In this document: positions 24,786 through 33,477 of the stretch, in pieces
How the letters are laid out: every line of letters starts with the position of its first letter
How positions within the stretch are numbered: position 1 is the first letter of the stretch
Assembly (NCBI GenBank): GCA_947644645.1
Contig: CANSAF010000015.1
Location: 1 to 46,952, forward strand
DNA: 46,952 nt
Reading direction: 5' to 3'
DNA from: an uncultured Sporosarcina sp.
GTDB lineage: Bacteria > Bacillota > Bacilli > Bacillales_A > Planococcaceae
Position numbers and translations under genes: made by a program
The notes under the pieces: model-generated
Database searches by the model: none
Seen by the model: only the letters and a program-made list of their open reading frames with translations
What the model was told of the DNA's origin: nothing

Positions 24786-26009
24786 TCAGCGTGTTTCAAA
24801 AAGCTTTACAGTTTCAATAATCACTTTCGTTGCAAGTTCCATATTGTCGACCGAAATATATTCATATTTTCCGTGATAATTTTCTCCACCTGTAAAAACG
24901 TTTGGTGTCGGCATTCCCATATATGAAAGTTGCGAGCCATCAGTACCGCCGCGGACAGGTACGATTTTTGGTTCGATATCTAATATTTGAAAAGCATCTG
25001 CTACAATATCCACAATTTCCATAACAGGTTCAATTTTTTCGCGCATATTGAAGTATTGGTCTTCAATATTTATTTCGACTGTTTCTTGTCCATACTTTTC
25101 TTGGAGTTGTATCGCGAATTCTTGCATATATTGTTTTCTTTTTTCAAAAGTTTCTCGGTCAAAATAACGAATAATATAGCGCAATGTCGTTTTCTCGACA
25201 TCACCGTCAAATTGCATTAGGTGAATAAATCCTTCATAATCCTCTGTTTTTTGAGGGATTTCATCAGTTGGCATCGCATTTTGAAATTCGGTCGCCATTA
25301 AAATCGCATTGACCATTTTATCTTTGGCAGAACCTGGGTGCACGCTCGTTCCGTGAAAGGTAATTTCGGCACCTGCTGCGTTAAAGCTTTCATATTGGAG
25401 TTCTCCAAGTGGTCCGCCGTCCATCGTATAAGCATATTTTGCACCAAAAGCCTCTACGTCAAATTTATGTGGACCGCGACCAATTTCCTCATCAGGTGTG
25501 AAAGCGATTCGAATGCGTCCATGTTTAATATCAGGGTTGTCAATTAAATATTCCATCGCTGTAATGATTTCAGCAATGCCTGCTTTATTATCAGCACCTA
25601 AAAGTGTCGTTCCATCTGTTGTAATTAACGTATGTCCAATATAATTTTCCAATTCAGGAAAATCCCGAACTGCCATGACTGTTTCACTATTTAAGTGGAT
25701 ATCTGCTCCATCATAATTGTCGATTCGTTGTGGGCGAACATTTTTACCTGTGTAATCAGTTGCTGTATCGACATGTGCTAAAAAGCCGATTGTTGGTAAT
25801 TCTTTAGTTGTATTTGCTGGAAGTGTTGCAAATAAATAACCATTGTCATCTAAAGTGATTTCCTCCAATCCAACTTCTTCTAATTCTTTTTGCAAAACAT
25901 GCAGTAAATCCCATTGCCCGGCAGTCGTGGGACAAGTATTACTATTAAAATCTGATTGTGTATCAATCTTTGCATAGCGTACCAATCTTTCAATTAACTG
26001 TTCTTTCAT
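24786..26009 (-). CDS. pepT: Peptidase T (tripeptidase)
   Basis: Zinc aminopeptidase of family M20 releasing the N-terminal residue of tripeptides in the cytosol. Metal ligands are in HVDT (His79), LLGADNKAG and TPDEEIG, with the substrate-specificity segment [10 protein letters not shown] near the C terminus. The 407-residue length is standard. AGGGGG precedes the ATG. It is upstream of, and probably co-transcribed with, the EmrE-type transporter. Confidence 0.96.
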   Translation of the reverse strand: MKEQLIERLVRYAKIDTQSDFNSNTCPTTAGQWDLLHVLQKELEEVGLEEITLDDNGYLFATLPANTTKELPTIGFLAHVDTATDYTGKNVRPQRIDNYDGADIHLNSETVMAVRDFPELENYIGHTLITTDGTTLLGADNKAGIAEIITAMEYLIDNPDIKHGRIRIAFTPDEEIGRGPHKFDVEAFGAKYAYTMDGGPLGELQYESFNAAGAEITFHGTSVHPGSAKDKMVNAILMATEFQNAMPTDEIPQKTEDYEGFIHLMQFDGDVEKTTLRYIIRYFDRETFEKRKQYMQEFAIQLQEKYGQETVEINIEDQYFNMREKIEPVMEIVDIVADAFQILDIEPKIVPVRGGTDGSQLSYMGMPTPNVFTGGENYHGKYEYISVDNMELATKVIIETVKLFETR

Positions 26010-26035
26010 TTTTCATACCCCCTTATACAATAATT

Positions 26036-26698
26036 CTATTTTATCAGATTCCTTCGGTTTACGGAATGTTTGATTAGATGATTTCCTACGCTTTTGGCAA
26101 TAAAAAACTGCGCGGCATAGTAAGTAATCATTACAAGCGCATCTCGATAAGGAAGTGGTGTAATGAAGCGATCAATGGCAAGAGCGGAATCAGAGATGAT
26201 AAATAACACAGCACCAATGATTGCAAAAGATAAACGACTAGCAATCGCATGCCAGCCCATGACCAAAATCACTGTAATATAAGCAAGAATCGCAAACGCA
26301 AGCACCGTTTCACCAATTTTGAGTTGAGTGCTAACTAACCAAATTGCCATCAGAATACCGTAAAGAAGTAGAAGCCCAGCAACCCATTTCGGAATTTGTG
26401 CATGCCAAATTTTTTGAAAAGCAATGATGTAGATGATATGACCGATAAAAAAAGTAATGAGTCCAGGTAGAAACCAATAAATGACAGCATCGGCAATCAT
26501 ACATATTGTTAAGCCGAGTAAAATCCACTTTTTATAAAGTTTAGGAAGAGATGTTTCTGTTTGGAAAGCAAGCGTAATAATCAATGCCATTGGAATGATT
26601 TTCATGAAAATCTTGAAAACTTCAGATTCTGCTGGGATAAAAAAAATATAAAGAACACTGAAGAAAATAATGCTAATCGTTAAACTTTTGCGAAACAC
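26036..26698 (-). CDS. Lysoplasmalogenase (YhhN family)
   Basis: 220-residue membrane protein with about eight helices. FKIFMKIIPMALI, MIADAVIYW...FFIGHIIYIIAF and GAVLFIISDSALAIDRF are the conserved blocks of the YhhN/TMEM86 family, hydrolases of lysoplasmalogen vinyl ethers in animals. Because Bacilli generally lack plasmalogens, the bacterial substrate may differ. GTG start with GGAG 9 nt upstream. It lies 26 nt before pepT on the same strand and may head the pepT transcript. Confidence 0.88.
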   Translation of the reverse strand: MFRKSLTISIIFFSVLYIFFIPAESEVFKIFMKIIPMALIITLAFQTETSLPKLYKKWILLGLTICMIADAVIYWFLPGLITFFIGHIIYIIAFQKIWHAQIPKWVAGLLLLYGILMAIWLVSTQLKIGETVLAFAILAYITVILVMGWHAIASRLSFAIIGAVLFIISDSALAIDRFITPLPYRDALVMITYYAAQFFIAKSVGNHLIKHSVNRRNLIK

Positions 26699-26779
26699 AA
26701 TGGCTCACTCCTTTTTATCTTCTTGCATGATATATTTCGAGATAGTTTGTAAGAATCCTGTTGAATCGTAAAATAAAAA

Positions 26780-26819
26780 AACCTTGCTTGCCGAAAATTT
26801 CGACAAGCAAGGTTTTTTA
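26780..26819 (-). terminator. Bidirectional terminator downstream of the DUF2187 gene
   Basis: AACCTTGCTTG (26780-26790) pairs perfectly with CAAGCAAGGTT (26804-26814), and T runs are present on both strands. On the minus strand it ends the 26913-27137 transcript. Confidence 0.9.
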
Positions 26820-26912
26820 GAAATCATTTCTTTACAACATACAAAAACATATGGACGAAAAAAATGAAAGGCATCTAGAACGACTCACTCTTCTAGAAAG
26901 CCTATATTCACT

Positions 26913-27137
26913 TTATTCGATAATGGAATAATTCTTATGTGAGACAACTGTCAAGTTTGAAGCTGCACCGATTAAGTCGGCATCCTCATTTGAAAGTTGA
27001 ACAATTACGGAGTTTTCTAGGATCTTGTAAATTGTCCCGCTTACTTCGTGGTCATTACGTACAAATGAAATTTTTTCATCGACTTTGCGCGCTGCAACAA
27101 AATCCGATATCGGTCTTTCCTTACGTGGAAAAGCCAT
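26913..27137 (-). CDS. DUF2187-family protein (YkvS-like)
   Basis: 74 residues, predicted small beta-barrel: KISFVRNDHEVSGTIYKILENSVIVQLSN is the KOW/SH3-like pattern of DUF2187 (vGdkv.f..n...GtV.ki..NSVIV). Function unknown. GGAGGG precedes the ATG. Another short hairpin (TCTAGAA at 26880 with TTCTAGA near 26893) lies past its stop, before the strong terminator. It is divergent from the CstR-region genes. Confidence 0.75.
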   Translation of the reverse strand: MAFPRKERPISDFVAARKVDEKISFVRNDHEVSGTIYKILENSVIVQLSNEDADLIGAASNLTVVSHKNYSIIE

Positions 27138-27175
27138 TCGAATCCCTCCTAAAGTGGTATACTATAATCTTCTAA

Positions 27176-27358
27176 ATGGATGAAGATATTTACTGGGTTA
27201 GAAGATTAGAAAACAAGTTTCGTACAATAGAAAACGAAATTGTCCTTTTTTCATTATACCATAAAATCATTCAAAATGGGACGTTGGAGGATAGAAGGAT
27301 TAAGCGTGAACATCTAGAGGCGAGTGAATTACTTGACCTTATACCTAGAGGGGTATAA
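27176..27358 (+). CDS. Possible small protein upstream of the CstR-like gene
   Basis: A 60-residue frame, MDEDIYWVRRLENKFRT... ending in LLDLIPRGV, charged and probably helical. It has no ribosome binding site. A TATAAT at 27163-27168 would put transcription start almost at the ATG, implying a leaderless message. Its last codons overlap the -35, operator and -10 of the next gene. Composition looks protein-like, but it may be a chance frame. Confidence 0.35.
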   Translation: MDEDIYWVRRLENKFRTIENEIVLFSLYHKIIQNGTLEDRRIKREHLEASELLDLIPRGV

Positions 27359-27361
27359 AAT
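27333..27361 (+). promoter_or_regulatory. cstR promoter with operator in the spacer
   Basis: TTGACC (27333-27338), a 17-bp spacer and TAAAAT (27356-27361) make a good sigma-A promoter. Filling the spacer is TTATACC-6-GGTATAA (27339-27358), the A/T-flanked, GC-centred inverted repeat expected of CsoR/CstR operators. A bound repressor would block RNA polymerase directly. Confidence 0.8.
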
Positions 27362-27396
27362 AAACATATTGGTTAGTAATGAAGGAGGGGAAATTG

Positions 27397-27660
27397 ATGG
27401 AATACAATGATAAGGTGAAAAACCGTTTGAAAAGAGTTGAAGGGCAGATTAAAGGGATTTTGCGTATGATGGAAGAAGGAAAAGATTGTAAAGAAGTAAT
27501 TACGCAATTATCTGCATCTCGAACAGCAATCGATCGTACAATTGGTGTAATTGTGAGTGAAAACTTGGTGGAATGTATTCGTCAAATGGAGAACTCCGAT
27601 GAACGAACACATGAAGATGTTGTAAAAGAAGCGGTCGATTTATTAGTAAAAAGTCGTTAA
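27397..27660 (+). CDS. cstR: CstR-like persulfide-responsive repressor (CsoR/FrmR family)
   Basis: 87-residue helical repressor. In copper-sensing CsoR the ligands are Cys-His-Cys. Here Cys31 and Cys60 are kept, but the His position is Asn56 (SENLVEC), the arrangement of S. aureus CstR, which senses sulfane sulfur by cross-linking Cys31 to Cys60. EEGKDCKEVITQLSAS and VSENLVEC match the CstR pattern closely. GGAGGGG precedes ATG at 27397. It is likely autoregulated by the site at 27339-27358. The classical cst operon (cstA, cstB, sqr) is not adjacent; instead the S-box methionine operon follows. Confidence 0.87.
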   Translation: MEYNDKVKNRLKRVEGQIKGILRMMEEGKDCKEVITQLSASRTAIDRTIGVIVSENLVECIRQMENSDERTHEDVVKEAVDLLVKSR

Positions 27661-27694
27661 AATGAAAAAGAATTTTAAATAAATAAAAAACCTC

Positions 27695-27724
27695 TTGACT
27701 TTTCAGTTAAATTGGATTTATACT
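27695..27724 (+). promoter_or_regulatory. Promoter of the S-box met operon
   Basis: TTGACT (27695-27700), an 18-bp spacer and TATACT (27719-27724), about 32 bp before the riboswitch aptamer. Confidence 0.75.
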
Positions 27725-27756
27725 GTGTAACAAGATGGAAAACAGAAATTTTAATA

Positions 27757-27869
27757 CTCTTATCAAGAGTGGCGGAGGGAATAGGCCCTGTGATGCCCGG
27801 CAACCAGCAAGTGAAAGCTTTGCAAAGGTGCTACTTCCTACAGACAGTTGTAAACGGTCTGAGAGATGA
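27757..27869 (+). promoter_or_regulatory. SAM-I (S-box) riboswitch
   Basis: The aptamer opens CTTATCAAGAG-TGGCGGAGGGA and continues with GGCCCTGTGATGCCCGGCAACC and a closing GAGAGATGAGAGG, all hallmark S-box segments. When S-adenosylmethionine is bound, the downstream terminator forms and met gene expression stops. Confidence 0.96.
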
Positions 27870-27892
27870 GAGGAGGAATTTAGCGAAAGCAG

Positions 27893-27924
27893 AACCCTCT
27901 TCTTTAAGTAGAAGAGGGTTTTTT
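27893..27924 (+). terminator. S-box controlled terminator
   Basis: A perfect 11-bp stem (27893-27903 with 27910-27920) followed by T residues, placed between the aptamer and metY. Confidence 0.94.
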
Positions 27925-27982
27925 ATATTCATTTCCCCTCAATCGCCGTAAAAATCCATCAAAAAAACTTTGGAGGTAATGA

Positions 27983-29278
27983 ATGATGACAAACTATCAA
28001 CCTGAAACGTTATTATTACATGGAGGTCAAGAGCCAGATCCAATTACAGGTTCACGTGCTCTTCCAATTCATAGAACGACATCTTTTGTTTTTCAAAATA
28101 CAGAGCATGCGCAAAACTTATTTGCATTGAAAGAAGCAGGGAATATTTATACGCGTATTACGAATCCGACAGTCGATGCATTTGAACAGCGTATTGCACT
28201 TCTTGAAGGTGGAACAGCAGCGGTTGGCTTGTCTTCTGGAATGGCAGCTATTGCATTTTCAATTTTAAATATTGCTGGTGCAGGCGATGAAATTCTTGCA
28301 GCGGAAAACTTATACGGAGGCACGTACAATTTATTTGCAACGACACTTCCACGTTATGGCATTCAAGTGAAATTTATAGATGCGACAAATCCAGAAAATT
28401 TCCGTGCCGCGATTACAGATAAGACGAAAGCGATTTTTGCGGAATCGATTGCAAATCCTAGTTTACATGTTTTAGACATTGAGGCGGTCGCAAAAGTGGC
28501 GCATGATCACGATTTGCCACTCATTGTTGATAGCACATTCTCGACACCTTATGGCAGTAACCCAATTGAATTCGGTGCAGATGTTGTCATTCATTCGGCG
28601 ACGAAGTGGATTGGTGGACATGGAACTTCGATTGGTGGCGTTGTTGTTGACGCAGGGAAATTCGATTGGACGAAAGGTAGGTTCCCAGGATTTACAGAGC
28701 CAGACGAAACATATCATGGACTTCGTTATGGCATTGATGTTCCACAAGCGGCATTTGCAACAAAACTACGTGTTCAATTATTAAGAGATTTCGGCCCATG
28801 CTTAAGTCCGGATCATGCATTTAATTTCTTGCAAGGCTTGGAAACTTTACATTTACGCGTTCCAAAACATAATGAAAATGCGCTTGAAGTTGCTAAATAT
28901 TTACAAAATCATCCGGCAGTAGAATGGGTGACATATAACGGACTTGAAGAGCATCCTTCTTATGAAGCGAGCAAAAAGTATTTGAAAAATGGTTTCGGTT
29001 CAATTGTGAATTTCGGCATTAAAGGTGGACGTGAGGCAGGTCGTAAAGTCATTGATAATGTGAAAATCTGGTCGCATGTAGCAAATGTTGGAGATGCTAA
29101 ATCATTAATCATTCATCCTGCTTCTACAACTCACCAACAATTATCGTCTGAGGATTTGAAAAAGTCTGGTGTTTCTGAGGAGTTAATTCGTTTGTCGGTT
29201 GGATTGGAATCAGTCGAAGATATCATTGCAGATTTAAAGCAAGCGATTGAAAAAGCTGCTTCAGTAAATGTGGAATAA
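27983..29278 (+). CDS. metY: O-acetylhomoserine sulfhydrylase
   Basis: PLP enzyme that makes homocysteine from O-acetylhomoserine and sulfide, bypassing cystathionine. The PLP lysine is Lys208 in SATKWIGGHG. The length of 431 residues and the N-terminal ETLLLHGGQEPDP...RTTSFVF fit the MetY rather than the shorter MetB group. GGAGG precedes the ATG. First gene of metY-metX-hom and controlled by the SAM riboswitch. Its use of sulfide connects functionally to the CstR-like sensor just upstream. Confidence 0.95.
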   Translation: MMTNYQPETLLLHGGQEPDPITGSRALPIHRTTSFVFQNTEHAQNLFALKEAGNIYTRITNPTVDAFEQRIALLEGGTAAVGLSSGMAAIAFSILNIAGAGDEILAAENLYGGTYNLFATTLPRYGIQVKFIDATNPENFRAAITDKTKAIFAESIANPSLHVLDIEAVAKVAHDHDLPLIVDSTFSTPYGSNPIEFGADVVIHSATKWIGGHGTSIGGVVVDAGKFDWTKGRFPGFTEPDETYHGLRYGIDVPQAAFATKLRVQLLRDFGPCLSPDHAFNFLQGLETLHLRVPKHNENALEVAKYLQNHPAVEWVTYNGLEEHPSYEASKKYLKNGFGSIVNFGIKGGREAGRKVIDNVKIWSHVANVGDAKSLIIHPASTTHQQLSSEDLKKSGVSEELIRLSVGLESVEDIIADLKQAIEKAASVNVE

Positions 29279-29298
29279 TAAGATTGGAGGATGAGATT

Positions 29299-30372
29299 TT
29301 GGTAGAGACGGGAATGATTCATATTGGCGATTTAACTTTAGAGTCTGGACTTGTTCTCGACCAAGTCCATCTTGCATATGAATGGGCTAAGCAGGAAAAT
29401 GCACCGACAGTCCTTGTCTGTCATGCATTAACGGGGAATGAGCGAACCATTGGAAGTGCAACGCAACCGGGTTGGTGGAGTGGTTTAATTGGACCTGGGA
29501 AAAGTATTGATACGGACCAGTATGCTGTCATTACATTCAATATACTTGGTGGATGCAATGGTTCAACCGGACCGACAGCGGTCAATCCAAAGACCGGAAA
29601 GCCTTATCGGACTGATTTTCCAGAAATTACAATACGTGATATGGTGCGCGCTGAGAGAAAGGCTTTAAAAGCGCTTGGTATTAACCATTTGCATACTGTT
29701 ATTGGAGGATCATTAGGCGGCATGCGTGCTTTGGAATGGGGTGTGATGTATCCAGATGCGATGGATTTACTCATTCCGCTTGCTGTTACGCCTTCACTAA
29801 GTGCGTACGGTATCGCTTTTAATTATATTGGTTTACATGCGATTGAAACAGACGAAGGTTATGCAAAAGGGCATTATGAGAAAACGTCAAATGTTAAGGG
29901 GTTTGAAACAGCTAGAATAGCAGGTATGTTGACTTATCGTTCGGATCAATTATTTAATGGGCGTTTTGCGCGCAATACATCAGTGGAGGGACATTATGAA
30001 GTAGAGTCTTATTTACAACATATGGGAAAGAAGATTTCTAGTCATTTTGATCCGAATAGTTATTGCACGCTACTTCGCGCACTCAATACACATGATATTG
30101 GTAGAGGACGCGGAGGCGTCGTAGAAGCTGCAAAAAGAATAAAAGCGAAGACTGTTTTACTGGGCTTTACGCATGATTTAATTTATCCGCCGGAAACAAT
30201 TCGTTTATTTGCAGATATAGTCCCAGATGCATCATTTTGTTTAATCAATACAAAGTATGGGCATGACGGGTTTTTAACAGAGTTTGATAAATGGGGATTT
30301 GTAATTAGGCAATTTATGGAGGTGGCTGTATGCCGACAATTAGAGCCGCAATACTTGGCTTCGGTACGGTAG
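29299..30372 (+). CDS. metX: Homoserine O-acetyltransferase
   Basis: Alpha/beta-hydrolase fold enzyme that acetylates homoserine for MetY. The nucleophile is Ser138 in GGSLGGMRALEW; the Asp and His of the triad are in HDLIYPP and YGHDGFL. FNILGGCNGSTGP is a family signature. The start is TTG at 29299, 8 nt after GGAGG; an ATG between them is out of frame. About 357 residues. Its last 43 nt overlap the hom gene, which indicates tight coupling. Confidence 0.94.
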   Translation: MVETGMIHIGDLTLESGLVLDQVHLAYEWAKQENAPTVLVCHALTGNERTIGSATQPGWWSGLIGPGKSIDTDQYAVITFNILGGCNGSTGPTAVNPKTGKPYRTDFPEITIRDMVRAERKALKALGINHLHTVIGGSLGGMRALEWGVMYPDAMDLLIPLAVTPSLSAYGIAFNYIGLHAIETDEGYAKGHYEKTSNVKGFETARIAGMLTYRSDQLFNGRFARNTSVEGHYEVESYLQHMGKKISSHFDPNSYCTLLRALNTHDIGRGRGGVVEAAKRIKAKTVLLGFTHDLIYPPETIRLFADIVPDASFCLINTKYGHDGFLTEFDKWGFVIRQFMEVAVCRQLEPQYLASVR

Positions 30373-31316
30373 GCGAAGGGATTTACCGAATTTTAAATGA
30401 ACGAAAGAAAGAAATTGAAGAGCAGACGGGTTATACAATTGAGGTTGTCTCTATTTTAGTGCGTGATACAAAAAAAGAGCGCATACCAACGCCTGGTGTT
30501 CTAGTAACAGATGATATTCGGGATGTTTTCGCACAGCCGCAACTTGATTTGGTGTTTGAAGCAATTGTTGGAGAAGAACCGGCGTATGCTTATTTGTCAG
30601 AAGCAATTTCAAAAGGATATGATGTCATCACTGCAAACAAAGCAATGTTTGCGGTACATGGACCGGCTTTACTAGACCAAGCACAGATAGCTGGTGTTGA
30701 GATTGGTTTTGAAGCAACAACAGCGGGTGGCGTACCTATCATTCGAACGGTAAAAAACTTACTAGCTGGTGATCGAATTCAAAAAATCCAAGGTATTTTA
30801 AATGGGACATCAAATTTCATCCTAACAAAAATGAGGCAAGACGAAGTTTCTTTTAAAGAAGCGTTAAAAGAAGCGCAAGTACTTGGTTATGCAGAAGCTG
30901 ACCCTACAGATGATATTGGTGGGAAAGATGCTTTTAGAAAGCTCATGATTTTAAGTCAATTGGCATTTGGAAAGCAAGCCGATTGGGAAACGATTGAAAT
31001 GCGCGGCATCGACCAAGTGACATTGGAAGAAGTTTTGGACGCAGGGCGATGTGGGTTACGTTATCGCCATATTGCGGAAATTACCATTGATGAAACAGGT
31101 AATTTATCCGGCAGTGTCGGTCCTGTATTAGTGGGGGCGAGCCATCCATTTTACGGAATAGACGGTGTGGATAATTCGATTATTTTAAATACAGATTATC
31201 TAGGTGCTTTAACTTTAACAGGTCCTGGTGCAGGCATGTATCCAACGGGAAATGCGATGGTCAATGACTATATTCAAATCATTGGAACGAGAAAAAATGA
31301 GTTGATTTCAAATTAA
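30330..31316 (+). CDS. hom: Homoserine dehydrogenase, short form without ACT domain
   Basis: Reduces aspartate semialdehyde to homoserine. The Rossmann loop is GFGTVGEG at residues 10-17; ITANKAM, TTAGGVPIIRT and LNGTSNFILTKM are catalytic-domain blocks. At 328 residues it lacks the C-terminal ACT domain that gives threonine feedback in the roughly 430-residue housekeeping enzyme. Placement in a SAM-controlled operon suggests a methionine-dedicated isozyme that threonine cannot inhibit. It overlaps metX by 43 bp and has GGAGG inside metX. Confidence 0.93.
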   Translation: MPTIRAAILGFGTVGEGIYRILNERKKEIEEQTGYTIEVVSILVRDTKKERIPTPGVLVTDDIRDVFAQPQLDLVFEAIVGEEPAYAYLSEAISKGYDVITANKAMFAVHGPALLDQAQIAGVEIGFEATTAGGVPIIRTVKNLLAGDRIQKIQGILNGTSNFILTKMRQDEVSFKEALKEAQVLGYAEADPTDDIGGKDAFRKLMILSQLAFGKQADWETIEMRGIDQVTLEEVLDAGRCGLRYRHIAEITIDETGNLSGSVGPVLVGASHPFYGIDGVDNSIILNTDYLGALTLTGPGAGMYPTGNAMVNDYIQIIGTRKNELISN

Positions 31317-31318
31317 AA

Positions 31319-31362
31319 GAAGCCATCCTTAAGTTTTAGCAGTTTAAGGATGGCTTCATTTT
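31319..31362 (+). terminator. Terminator of the met operon
   Basis: A perfect 14-bp stem (31319-31332 with 31344-31357), then T-rich sequence. It lies between the convergent hom and BCCT genes. Confidence 0.93.
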
Positions 31363-31366
31363 TATA

Positions 31367-32857
31367 TTACTTTTTTGTTTTCATCAAAATGAGTTCCGCT
31401 CTTAAAGCTTTTATGAGCGCAATCACCATCAACCATATAACGAATGAAAAAGGGAGTGCCGCGATAATAATTGTATTTTGTAAGGCAGTTAGCCCGTTTA
31501 CCGACAATAAGATAACAGCAATTGTTGATTGAATGAGTCCCCAAACAAGTTTGACGTTATTTGGCGGTGTCAACGAGCCATTTGTGGATTGCATCCCAAG
31601 AACAAATGTCGCGGAATCCGCAGATGTAATGAAAAACGAAGCGATTAAAATGATAGCTGCAACGGATAATAAAATAGACCAAGGCATTGCATCGAACATT
31701 TCAAAAATCGTTAACTCCGTACTAAATTGACTTAGGTTAATGCCACTCATTTGAATATCAATTGCAGTCGTTCCAAAAGTTGCAAACCAAAATGCACCTA
31801 AAAGTGTTGGTGCAACAAGTACACCGACTAAAAACTCTCGAATCGTTCGCCCTCTTGACACACGTGCGATAAACATACTGACAAATGGCGCCCATGAAAT
31901 CCACCAAGCCCAATAGAAAATCGTCCAACCGTCTAACCAAGCACGTCTTCCTTCATCTAATGGTGCTGTTCGCATACTCATTTCAAGTAAGTTTGAAATA
32001 TAAGCGCCGAATGTCTCGGTAAACATATTGAAGATGAGTAATGTCGGTCCCAGAATGACGACAAGAACAAGTAGTAAAAGCGCAACGACTAAGTTTGTAT
32101 TGGATAGATACTTAATCCCTTTACTGAGTCCTGACCACGCTGAGGCAATAAACAGAACTGTCACAACTGCAATGATGATAAATTGTGACTTAATGCCAAT
32201 CGTAAAGCCAAATAAATGATTAAGTCCTGCATTAATTTGAACAGCACCGAAGCCGAGAGAAGTTGCAACGCCGAAAGCAGTTGCGAAAACGGCTAATACA
32301 TCAACGAGAATGCCCCAAGGACCTTCCATCTTTTTACCGAAAATCGGCTTCAATGTTGCTGAAATTAAACCAGGTTCACCTTTTCGAAATTGGAAAAAGG
32401 CTAATGATAATGCGATGACTCCGTATAAAGCCCATACGTGAAGCCCCCAGTGGAAATAAGACTGTCGTAATCCTTCTTTAAATGCTGCGGTTGTATTTGG
32501 ATCTTCAGTTGCTGCATCGACAGCAAAATGTGAAAGTGGCTCCGCTGCTCCGTAGAAAACAAGTCCAATCCCCATACCAGCTGAAAAAAGCATAGCAATC
32601 CATGTTGTTGTTGAAAATTGTGGTCGTTCTTTATCTTTTCCTAAACGAATTTTTCCGTAAGGACTGAGCATTAAAAAGACAGCTAATGCAACCATAAACG
32701 TCATAAGTACCATATAATACCAGCCGAATGTTGAAGCAACGAAATTTTTAACGTTCGTTGTTACACTCTCAAAACTTTCTGGCGCAATGGCACCATAACC
32801 AACTGCAATAATAATTAATGCAATTGTAATATAAAATACTTTCGATATTTTCTTCAT
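31367..32857 (-). CDS. BCCT-family betaine/choline/carnitine transporter
   Basis: Twelve-helix secondary transporter taking up glycine betaine or related quaternary ammonium compounds with Na+ or H+, usually for osmoprotection. The signature DGWTIFYWAWWISWAPFVSMF and the ARVSRGRTIREF loop are intact, as is the Gly-rich SAGMGIGLVFYGAAEP helix. Length 496 residues is complete. It is closest in general form to OpuD, but the ligand cannot be separated from choline or carnitine by eye. A palindrome overlaps its putative promoter. Confidence 0.93.
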   Translation of the reverse strand: MKKISKVFYITIALIIIAVGYGAIAPESFESVTTNVKNFVASTFGWYYMVLMTFMVALAVFLMLSPYGKIRLGKDKERPQFSTTTWIAMLFSAGMGIGLVFYGAAEPLSHFAVDAATEDPNTTAAFKEGLRQSYFHWGLHVWALYGVIALSLAFFQFRKGEPGLISATLKPIFGKKMEGPWGILVDVLAVFATAFGVATSLGFGAVQINAGLNHLFGFTIGIKSQFIIIAVVTVLFIASAWSGLSKGIKYLSNTNLVVALLLLVLVVILGPTLLIFNMFTETFGAYISNLLEMSMRTAPLDEGRRAWLDGWTIFYWAWWISWAPFVSMFIARVSRGRTIREFLVGVLVAPTLLGAFWFATFGTTAIDIQMSGINLSQFSTELTIFEMFDAMPWSILLSVAAIILIASFFITSADSATFVLGMQSTNGSLTPPNNVKLVWGLIQSTIAVILLSVNGLTALQNTIIIAALPFSFVIWLMVIALIKALRAELILMKTKK

Positions 32858-32887
32858 GTTTCCCCCTATGAATACTTGGTATAATAC

Positions 32888-32925
32888 ATAGTTGTCAACT
32901 ATACCACAATTTTTTTGAAGCGCAA
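32888..32925 (-). promoter_or_regulatory. Promoter and palindromic operator of the BCCT gene
   Basis: On the minus strand TTGCGC (32925-32920), a 16-bp spacer and TATAGT (32903-32898) form a promoter. ATAGTTG-T-CAACTAT (32888-32902), a perfect 15-bp palindrome, covers its -10. The binding protein is unknown. The rest of 32926-33094 holds no gene I can support. Confidence 0.5.
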
Positions 32926-33094
32926 CTACTGCTGTAGAGTATAGTTTCCCCTATTTTCATGCATTTACACAAAAAGCATTAAACGGCGGAACATGATGAA
33001 AATGGGCATGAAGAGAGCTTTTTATGTTGAGAATTACTTGATTTTAATCTCTTCAAAAAAAACGTAAATAAGGATAAAGACCTAGTGATTTCAT

Positions 33095-33135
33095 AAAAAA
33101 GGCCGCCCTCAAAGTTGTGAACTTTAAGGACGGTC
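33095..33135 (-). terminator. Terminator after the HTH gene
   Basis: Arms 33120-33135 and 33101-33116 pair over about 16 bp with a 3-nt loop and are followed by six T on the minus strand. Confidence 0.88.
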
Positions 33136-33195
33136 AAAAAATCAAACACATACACAATTTGAGAGGCGTTCAATTGCAAAGCGATTGGACAGCCT

Positions 33196-33426
33196 CTAAT
33201 CTTCGTCTTTGATATCTCTATCAGGTAAAAGAAAGTTTTTACGCCATTCTTCGATTTCTTGTTTCGCAATTTCTAATTGATCATGATAACTCTTAAACTG
33301 TTCTTTATTAATCATAAACTGCTCGCCATCGTCAACCGCCCGAATACGACCCTCTAATACATATTTTGACACTTGACTGACAGGCATGCCGAGATATTCT
33401 GCAGTTTCTTGAATTGTCATATACAT
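33196..33426 (-). CDS. Small helix-turn-helix protein (excisionase/MerR-like HTH_17)
   Basis: 76 residues. The N-terminal MTIQETAEYLGMPVSQVSKYVLEGRIRAV is a winged-helix of the excisionase family, with the wing at DGEQFMINKEQF; the tail is acidic and helical. Such stand-alone proteins in Bacilli are generally uncharacterised DNA-binding proteins. It lies 51 nt after queT on the same strand and is likely on the preQ1-controlled transcript, although its own start could also be used. Confidence 0.82.
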   Translation of the reverse strand: MYMTIQETAEYLGMPVSQVSKYVLEGRIRAVDDGEQFMINKEQFKSYHDQLEIAKQEIEEWRKNFLLPDRDIKDED

Positions 33427-33477
33427 AATTTCAACTCCTGAAATAAATCACTTCTATATATAGCATCATTTTTTACA

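Noticed and set aside
27397-27660. Copper sensor CsoR or formaldehyde sensor FrmR
   Set aside because: The His ligand needed for copper is Asn56, and no copper chaperone or ATPase gene is adjacent; Cys31/Cys60 match CstR.
27712-27951. 79-residue open frame on the plus strand
   Set aside because: It lies entirely over the SAM-I riboswitch and its terminator; the conserved RNA segments explain the sequence.
32926-33094. Gene in the gap between the BCCT promoter and the HTH terminator
   Set aside because: No frame with a ribosome binding site or protein-like composition was found; only AT-rich sequence.
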